Shown here piece after piece: positions 56,301 to 59,295 of a stretch of DNA of 59,295 nucleotides; within the stretch, counting starts at the first letter, position 1, and every line of letters begins with the position of its first letter. The notes below the pieces were generated by a model that ran no database searches, was not told where the DNA came from, and worked only from the letters and a program-made list of their open reading frames with translations. The stretch covers positions 217,501 through 276,795 of the forward strand of contig CAJNDS010002791.1 of assembly GCA_905221605.1 (NCBI GenBank), written 5' to 3'. Both the position numbers and the translations under genes were made by a program. The DNA comes from Symbiodinium natans. Taxonomy: Eukaryota > Sar > Dinophyceae > Suessiales > Symbiodiniaceae.

Positions 56301-59055
56301 TTTGGGGTATAGGGTTTAGGGTGTGGGATACAGGGTTTCGGGTTTGGGGTTTAGGGTGTATAGGGTTTTACATTGGGTTGAGGGTTGGCATTGGGGTCTA
56401 TGGTTTGGTGCTGCAGGGTGCTTGGCCTTTAGGCTTTTTGGGTTTAGGGTTTAGGGTTTGGGGTTTAGGGTTTAGGGTATAGGGCTTTCCTTGCCTTTGG
56501 CGCGTGACTGCAACCAGAGTTTCCACAATGCGCCTTTGCTTGGCAGCGCGAAACACTAAACCCTAAACCTCAAACCTTAAACCCTAAGCGGCTTAGTTGG
56601 GCAGCTGACTTCAACCTACCCTAAACCCTAAACCCTAACCCCTAAACCCTACTGTAAGCCCGCCCAGCTGCTTGCATGACCTTCGGCCGGCCATCGGGCG
56701 TTCAGAAACCAACTTTAGCTTTCGGATTGGCTCTTGCCCTATACTTCACAGGGCCTAGTTCTTAAGTCCATAAGGGTTCTATAACAACCTAAAGTATACA
56801 CACCTGAACCATCATGTTATCCCGCAGCCCAGTGCGCACGCAGCCCAATGCCACGAACATGAAAAAATTGGGTTTAGGGTTTCGGGGTTAGGGGGGTTCT
56901 CGACAGGTGTCCTTTGTGAACTCGATCAATACCATCAAAGGCGGCCGTGCCTGTTGGCTTTCGGGTTTGGGGATTCGGCCCCAGAAAAGTCCATTCAGCA
57001 AGGCCCGACGGCCCAGATGGAATTAAGCTCGAGGTTTAGGGTTTAAGGCTGAGGGGCCCCCAACCCACCCAAACTTAAGGGTTTCTAGGGTTCAGGTTTC
57101 AACCCTAAACCCTACACCAAAATGCCCTCACGCTGTTCAGCAACTCATGAGCATCTAAGCCCTAGCTACTTGGAGGTTCATGGGTGCTTGTAACCCCAAT
57201 TCTGCTTGGAGGTTCATGGTACGTATGAACCCTTTATAACTGTACTTATACCTGTACTTGTAACCATATTAGGGCACTTGAGGGGCTTATAAGTGGGTTA
57301 GAAGTACAGTTAGAAAGGGTTACGAAGTACCATGACCCTCCAAGTAAGTCTACTTATAACCTACTACTGAGGGCACTTAGGGGGTTATAAGTACAGTTAG
57401 AAATAAGGTTATAAGTGTTGGTGGGTCTGTCATTTGGAGCTTGGGGCATAGCCTTTTGGGGGTTTCCAATGGTAAGGCTTTGAGTATCATGGGGTATACT
57501 TGGGGACACGGATTCGCTTGGAAGTTGCCACGTAGCCGAAGTGCCTAAAGTCTGCTAGAGAAATTGGGTATGCGGCTTAAAGCGGCCTACGATTGGGAGC
57601 CGATTGGGGGCCGCCTGTTTGAGCTTCATGCAGACCCCCTCACCCCCCCCCCCCGGCCCCTGCCCCCTGCCTCCCCCAATTTCTGTCCTCTGCAATAAGA
57701 ACACATCTTCAGGTATGAATTTGCAAGGAGCACGCCGCACTTCGAAGTTTGTGAGGCAACTTTGATGTGAACTCTGAACTATGGATTCTCATTCTCCTGC
57801 CCTGGTTTTGGTACTAGCTAGGGGCTTGGAGAACTGGCGCCCAGAGTTCTCAATCCGCATCCAAGAATCTTGCGCTTAGGGTTTGGGTGGCTTGAGGTGC
57901 GAGGATCCCGAAGCCCTAAACCCTAAACCCTAAACCCTCAACCCTAAACCCTAAACCCTAGAACCTAAACCATGTACGGATACTTGCACAGCGAAAGCAG
58001 AGGTGGCACCCACGTGTCGCACGTGACGGACCAGTTTGTGGTGCCCACCCCAGCAGATTCGGGTATAGGGTGAATGGGCTTGGGGTATAGGCCCCTTGGG
58101 TTTAGGGTTTAGGGTTTGGGGTTTAGGGTCTAGGATGTAGGGTTCGGCCAGCATCTCATTCCACTCCTGACAGATTGAGGTTGAGAATTTGGGGGCTTCC
58201 GAGTCCCTAAACCCTAAATCCCTAAGGGCCTAAACCCCAAATCCCTAAAACCCTGAACCCTAAACCCGGCTTAGTGTTTGGTTGCCAGGCGTCAGCATCC
58301 CAAAAATAAACGGGTGTAGGGTTTAGGGTTTCGGGTTTAGGGTATAGGGTTTAGCTGATTATGATGTTTTTTTTATGGTCAGGGTATAGGCTTCATCTCC
58401 ATTCCCTCCATGTGGCGTTAAGGCTTATCCCTTCTAAGTTGCGTCCAGGTGTGCCCAGGCAGGAAGTAAAGTTAGTCAGCGAGGCCCATGAAACTTGAGG
58501 TCTGCGGTTTCTAAACCCTAAACCCTAAACCCTAAACCCTAAACCCTAAACCCTAAACCCTAAACCCTAAACCCTAAACCCTAAACCCTAAACCCTAAAC
58601 CCTAAACCCTAAACCCTAAACCCTAAACCCTAAACCCTAAACCCTAACCCCTAAACCCTAAACCCTAAACCCTAAACCCTAAACCCTAACTAAACCCTAA
58701 ACCCTAAACCATGGTTCCTATTGGATCTCTGCCCGGATGTGCTCTACTTCGGCAGGTAGGTTGAGGGGGTTTAGAATCTTGGGGGCTAATCTGGGAGCCT
58801 AAACCATTGCCAGTATCATCCAGTCACAAAATACCAGCAGGCGCCCGACAGTACATTCCGGCCCAGACCCCTGGGAGGCTCCCAATAGTAGAACCCCCCC
58901 CCCCAAACAGTACCCTATACTACTCTTGGGTCATTCTTAGGAACCCTTCAAGGGATCTACTTTTTGGATCCTACCCGGGGGTTTGATGGGGCCAGATGTT
59001 AGGATGTTGAGTTATATAGTCTTTTGGATTCAAGCTTCAGCTTGTTGATCGCATT
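29710..59055 (+). CDS. TOP2: DNA topoisomerase II, N-terminal half, at least 20 exons (both ends missing)
   Basis: Type IIA topoisomerase, which passes one DNA duplex through another using ATP; nuclear. Exons in order: 29710-29741, 31087-31129, 31997-32042, 32979-33023, 33487-33540, 33901-33975, 34359-34385, 35129-35179, 36197-36256, 37225-37290, 38557-38595, 39726-39788, 40652-40695, 42014-42062, 43122-43148, 45529-45562, 56190-56233, 56907-56940, 58003-58040 and, less sure, 59035-59055. The joined frame of about 297 residues follows eukaryotic topoisomerase II: QLEHILLRPDTYIGSI, FVPGLYKIFDEILVNACDN (N box), ISIENNGM, KMYVPEMVFGHLLTS.NYDDD, VTGGRNGYGAKLTNIFSTKF (G2 box), FYPDLKRFGM, VSFVNSI and GGTHVSHVTDQFV. 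Exons average about 45 nt, while introns average about 1.5 kb and nearly all hold telomere repeat. Most donors are GC. The first exons, rest of the transducer, and cleavage domains are not in the window. Confidence 0.92.
31087..31129 (+). CDS. TOP2: Topoisomerase II exon b
   Basis: Encodes PDTYIGSIEVQRE. Donor GCTCC, acceptor CTCAAG. The PDTYIGS motif is diagnostic. Confidence 0.9.
31200..31320. repeat. Telomere array meeting an opposite array
   Basis: About 15 TTTAGGG-type units run into GTAGCCCTAAACCC, so G-strand and C-strand repeats abut at about 31,310-31,330. Upstream, 30,985-31,075 is a C-strand array. Confidence 0.85.
31881..31989. mobile_element. CTAGGACCGGGAGTAA...TTACTCCCGGGTCTAG hairpin element
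   Basis: Arms pair over about 17 bp. It forms the 3' end of the intron before exon c. Related copies lie at about 24,150-24,255 and 42,845-42,965. Confidence 0.75.
31997..32042 (+). CDS. TOP2: Topoisomerase II exon c
   Basis: Encodes LFVWDDAKQKILRRE, matching the MWVYDE region. Donor GTGCGC. Confidence 0.85.
32798..32944. mobile_element. CTAAGGGGAGCTACATGGTC...GACCATGTAGACACCCTTAG hairpin element
   Basis: Arms pair over about 20 bp with one mismatch region. Lies at the 3' end of the intron before exon d. Confidence 0.75.
32979..33023 (+). CDS. TOP2: Topoisomerase II exon d
   Basis: Encodes INFVPGLYKIFDEIL. The acceptor CCGAG is followed by A, not G. The boundary is set by homology. Confidence 0.9.
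33487..33540 (+). CDS. TOP2: Topoisomerase II exon e (N box)
   Basis: Encodes VNACDNFQRDPKNMTYIK. Contains the Asn that coordinates magnesium in GHKL ATPases (E.xx.N..DN). Confidence 0.93.
33901..33975 (+). CDS. TOP2: Topoisomerase II exon f (G1 box)
   Basis: Encodes VNINEQDGWISIENNGMTLP, then VEIHK. The usual NxGxGIP reads NNGMTLP here, so the second Gly is replaced by Thr. Confidence 0.9.
34032..34166. mobile_element. CTACTTGGAGGTTC...GACCTCCAAGTAG hairpin element
   Basis: CTACTTGGAGGTTCTTGGTACTTA pairs with TAAGTACCATGGACCTCCAAGTAG. The best-preserved copy of this family; it sits inside the intron before exon g. Confidence 0.85.
34359..34385 (+). CDS. TOP2: Topoisomerase II exon g (27 nt)
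   Basis: Encodes only EHKMYVPEM. Acceptor GCCCGCAG, donor GCACAG. Its neighbours HK and VFGHLL match topoisomerase II on both sides. Confidence 0.88.
34556..34632. repeat. Telomere-type array (CCCTAAA), about 10 units
   Basis: Lies in the intron between exons g and h. An opposite TTTAGGG array follows at about 34,715-34,760. Confidence 0.9.
34987..35097. mobile_element. CTTTGTGGTACTTTAC element, copy 1
   Basis: About 110 bp, nearly identical to copies at 38,784-38,895 and 44,767-44,873, with no clear terminal inverted repeat. Followed by a CT microsatellite just before exon h. Confidence 0.8.
35129..35179 (+). CDS. TOP2: Topoisomerase II exon h
   Basis: Encodes VFGHLLTSDNYDDDENK. Near-exact family signature. 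Confidence 0.95.
36197..36256 (+). CDS. TOP2: Topoisomerase II exon i (G2 box)
   Basis: Encodes VTGGRNGYGAKLTNIFSTKF, the Gly-rich ATP lid. Donor GCCGAC. Confidence 0.96.
36320..36395. repeat. ATGT/TA microsatellite
   Basis: CATA, GTAT and TATA runs in the intron after exon i. TTTAGGG arrays follow at 36,481-36,550, 36,715-36,793 and 36,903-36,950. Confidence 0.85.
37225..37290 (+). CDS. TOP2: Topoisomerase II exon j
   Basis: Encodes VIECGDGKRGQKYVQTWEKN then MQ. Donor GTGGGG or the preceding CAG. Confidence 0.88.
37300..37405. repeat. Telomere-type array (CCCTAAA), about 14 units
   Basis: Begins 10 nt after exon j and ends abutting GGGTTTAGGGC in the opposite orientation. Confidence 0.9.
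38271..38360. mobile_element. CCTTGGTAGCCCAG-family hairpin element
   Basis: TTGGTAGCCCAGTGGTACCC and GGGTACCAAG ends. Same family as fusion-gene introns 7 and 11, here inside a topoisomerase intron. Confidence 0.65.
38557..38595 (+). CDS. TOP2: Topoisomerase II exon k
   Basis: Encodes EKSKASITKYSGK, a variable loop of the family. Acceptor GAAGTAAG, donor GCGACC. Confidence 0.75.
38784..38895. mobile_element. CTTTGTGGTACTTTAC element, copy 2
   Basis: Same as copy 1 apart from a few substitutions. Followed by a TATA microsatellite. Confidence 0.8.
39726..39788 (+). CDS. TOP2: Topoisomerase II exon l
   Basis: Encodes DFTKVTFYPDLKRFGMSKLD then Q. Donor GCATCG. Confidence 0.92.
40318..40420. 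repeat. Telomere-like array, GGCTTTA variant
   Basis: About 13 units of TTTAGGC, a one-base variant of the telomere unit. Confidence 0.85.
40652..40695 (+). CDS. TOP2: Topoisomerase II exon m
   Basis: Encodes DVVALMKKRVMDCL and two bases of an Arg codon. The phase needed by exon n implies an intron starting GGTCAAAC, or GT...GG. This boundary is the least certain of the set. Confidence 0.85.
41018..41095. repeat. Telomere-type array (TTTAGGG), about 11 units
   Basis: Near-perfect array in the intron between exons m and n. A poly-C tract lies at 41,346-41,373. Confidence 0.9.
42014..42062 (+). CDS. TOP2: Topoisomerase II exon n
   Basis: Encodes CRVFLNDSPVSVKEFK. Donor GTGCAG, immediately followed by a TTTAGGG array. 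Confidence 0.88.
42500..42722. repeat. Paired telomere arrays in opposite orientation
   Basis: CCCTAAA array at 42,500-42,580 and TTTAGGG array at 42,633-42,722 around a short unique spacer. The second abuts TACTTTTTGGATCCTCCCAGG, the 3' arm of the CCAGACCC hairpin family. Confidence 0.85.
43122..43148 (+). CDS. TOP2: Topoisomerase II exon o (27 nt)
   Basis: Encodes DYVELYFEK, matching the YVDMYL segment. Ends at 43,148 if the donor is GA, or a few bases later. Confidence 0.8.
44767..44873. mobile_element. CTTTGTGGTACTTTAC element, copy 3, with target duplication
   Basis: Flanked on both sides by GGCAACATAG, a 10-bp direct repeat, which marks this as an insertion. Ends CCTGAGTGCA. Confidence 0.85.
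45529..45562 (+). CDS. TOP2: Topoisomerase II exon p
   Basis: Encodes DQPRVYDKFGD plus one base. May start at 45,520 instead (TLE added). Donor GCTGGC; exon q supplies GC to complete the Arg codon of DRWEY. Confidence 0.82.
46118..46210. repeat. Telomere-type array (TTTAGGG/TTTAGAG)
   Basis: Starts with canonical units, shifts to about five TTTAGAG units, then returns to TTTAGGG. Confidence 0.85.
46840..46953. repeat. G-rich minisatellite (GGGGGT)
   Basis: Irregular GGGGTGGGGG units. A second G-rich tract lies at the far side of the complex (55,799-55,945). Confidence 0.9.
47085..47635. repeat. AATTAATTC/GAATTAATT array, first block
   Basis: 9-bp units of AATTAATTC, alternating strands within short runs and separated by G-rich linkers. 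Open frames reading ELIELIQLIQLI are a direct product of the 9-bp period. Confidence 0.9.
47645..47935. repeat. 31-bp tandem repeat, left inverted arm
   Basis: Units contain GGCCCGGGCTCGTGATTTAG and TATTGGGGGGA. One truncated unit (GGCCTCGTAATTTGGAGGCC, then GATTTAGCCCGGG) is shared with the right arm. Confidence 0.9.
48340..48445. mobile_element. Short hairpin element GCAGCTTAAATAGGGTCTATT...AATAGACCCTATTTTAGG
   Basis: About 105 bp, near-identical to 46,955-47,065. CTTAAATAGGGTCTATTTGGAAGC pairs with TTCCAAATAGACCCTATTTTAGG; the loop carries GGCCCCAAAACGTATACTTATT. Confidence 0.8.
48480..48870. repeat. AATTAATTC array, second block
   Basis: Same 9-bp units with linkers GATTCCCCAGCCCCCACCCC and TTTGGAAATAAAT. 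Confidence 0.9.
49620..50660. repeat. AATTAATTC array, third block
   Basis: Longest block of the 9-bp repeat. Successive GAATTAATT and AATTAATTC runs form many short inverted pairs. Confidence 0.9.
50685..51005. repeat. 31-bp tandem repeat, right inverted arm
   Basis: Reverse complement of the 47,645-47,935 array (AATACTAAATCACGAGCCCG, GGCCTCCCCCC), including the same truncated unit. Confidence 0.9.
51005..53075. repeat. 55-bp satellite, about 37 copies
   Basis: Unit contains GGTCCCTAAGATTTTGGG, then TTTTTGCTCCAAAGAG and TCAAATCGCAAGCCCT. Copies alternate between GTCAAATCGC and GTGACATCGC types. Open frames within it are artefacts of the period. A telomere array interrupts it at 51,583-51,626. 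Confidence 0.95.
51583..51626. repeat. Telomere array inside a satellite unit
   Basis: About six TTTAGGG units lie between TTTTTGTTCC and TCCCCAAGATTTG. They replace about 24 bp of the 55-bp unit. Confidence 0.92.
53085..55720. repeat. Duplicated pyrimidine-rich block
   Basis: TTTTAACTGATAAAACACAAG occurs at 53,103, 54,017 and 55,271. Blocks 53,085-53,714 and 53,999-54,598 are near-identical over about 600 bp (914-bp offset), with a small deletion in the second; the third is more diverged. Open frames on both strands are low complexity and not conserved between copies, so no gene is called. Confidence 0.75.
55799..55945. repeat. Poly-G/GGGGT tract
   Basis: Long G-rich tract beside the right edge of the composite complex. 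Confidence 0.92.
56190..56233 (+). CDS. TOP2: Topoisomerase II exon q
   Basis: Encodes WEYVVTTSEGQFQQ, matching WEVCVTxSEGxFQQ. Acceptor CACCCCAG, donor GCAAGG, after the 10.6-kb intron. Confidence 0.92.
56246..56310. repeat. Telomere-type array (TTTAGGG), about 9 units
   Basis: Starts 13 nt after exon q. Confidence 0.88.
56907..56940 (+). CDS. TOP2: Topoisomerase II exon r
   Basis: Encodes VSFVNSINTIK plus one base. Acceptor CGACAG, donor GCGGCC. Confidence 0.93.
57169..57425. mobile_element. CTTGGAGGTTCATGG-family elements, nested
   Basis: Two starts (CTACTTGGAGGTTCATGGG and CTGCTTGGAGGTTCATGG) and an end CATGACCCTCCAAGTA, followed by further TTATAAGTACAGTTAGAAA sequence. This fits one copy inserted into another. 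Confidence 0.7.
58003..58040 (+). CDS. TOP2: Topoisomerase II exon s
   Basis: Encodes GGTHVSHVTDQFV with the first Gly split across the junction. Donor GTGCCC. Confidence 0.92.
58510..58712. repeat. Telomere-type array (CCCTAAA), about 28 units
   Basis: Longest near-perfect array in the window, with two single-unit slips. It lies inside the intron after exon s. Confidence 0.95.
58864..58990. mobile_element. CCAGACCC-family hairpin element without telomere array
   Basis: CCCAGACCCCTGGGAGGCTCC pairs with GGATCCTACCCGGGGGTTTG. TGGGTCATTCTTAGGAACCC is nearly continuous here, giving the empty-site comparison for 24,297-24,525. Confidence 0.75.
59035..59055 (+). CDS. TOP2: Topoisomerase II exon t (tentative)
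   Basis: Encodes LQLVDRI, which would extend DQFV as the family's DQIVTKLVDVV. The acceptor TTCAAG is followed by C and the donor GTCCCT is plausible. The remaining 240 nt contain telomere repeat and an unrecognised open segment (DHGKLFVKATSPAA). Confidence 0.5.
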
Positions 59056-59295
59056 GTCCCTGGGGAGCTTTGGGGCCTCACAAAATTCGAGGGTAAGGGT
59101 TTAGGCTCAGGTTTCAGGGTTTAGGGTTTAGGGTTGCAGCGGTGATCACGGGAAGCTCTTCGTCAAAGCGACTTCTCCAGCTGCCGCATTCGGGCTTACG
59201 CCCCAAGCCCCTTGCCGAAACCCTACACAAAAGCCCTCTCCACCCTGAAGCCCTCGTTCCTGGAGAAGTCGTCGCCAACTCCAGGTCCCTGCAAG

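Noticed and set aside
1-59295. tRNA, rRNA or spliced-leader RNA genes
   Set aside because: None was recognised by eye on either strand; a covariance-model scan would settle this.

Overview
This window looks like nuclear DNA of a dinoflagellate. Three things suggest this. All three recognisable genes are on the + strand. Their introns use GC, GT and even GA donors with AG acceptors that are nearly always followed by G. Plant-type telomere repeat (CCCTAAA/TTTAGGG) is scattered through almost every non-coding stretch. No species is claimed. Exons were found by translating by eye and matching remembered protein families; no search or RNA evidence was available.

Layout. Positions 1-7.8 kb are degenerate telomere repeat, microsatellites and short repeats with no convincing gene; this may be a chromosome end. 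A PrsW-like membrane protease gene lies at 7.9-10.85 kb, with one or more exons unresolved. At 11.8-16.1 kb is a set of exon-like segments of one or two unrecognised genes. From 16.1 to 24.9 kb there are telomere arrays, hairpin elements and a few isolated exon-like segments. A complete 14-exon gene at 24,918-28,803 encodes a predicted 565-residue fusion of an MTH1/NUDT1-like Nudix hydrolase and a GT92/DUF23-like glycosyltransferase. From 29,710 to beyond the window end runs the N-terminal half (ATPase and part of the transducer) of DNA topoisomerase II, in at least 20 exons of 21-75 nt. The intron at 45,563-56,189 is 10.6 kb and holds a large composite repeat: AATTAATTC arrays, palindromic GC-rich units, a 31-bp repeat in inverted orientation, a 55-bp satellite and duplicated pyrimidine-rich DNA.

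The most interesting signal is in the introns. In the fusion gene and the PrsW gene, most introns are short elements with terminal inverted repeats (for example CCTTGG...CCAAGG). They are flanked by 2-4 nt direct repeats such as GTA, GCT, GAT, GAG, GTC, GTG and GAAC, and removing the element plus one repeat copy restores a conserved reading frame exactly. They look like introner elements, that is, introns made by DNA-transposon-like insertion. Several element families recur, some nested. Telomere arrays sit inside the loops of these elements, and one sits inside a unit of the 55-bp satellite. This shows that telomere repeat is inserted secondarily into existing sequence.
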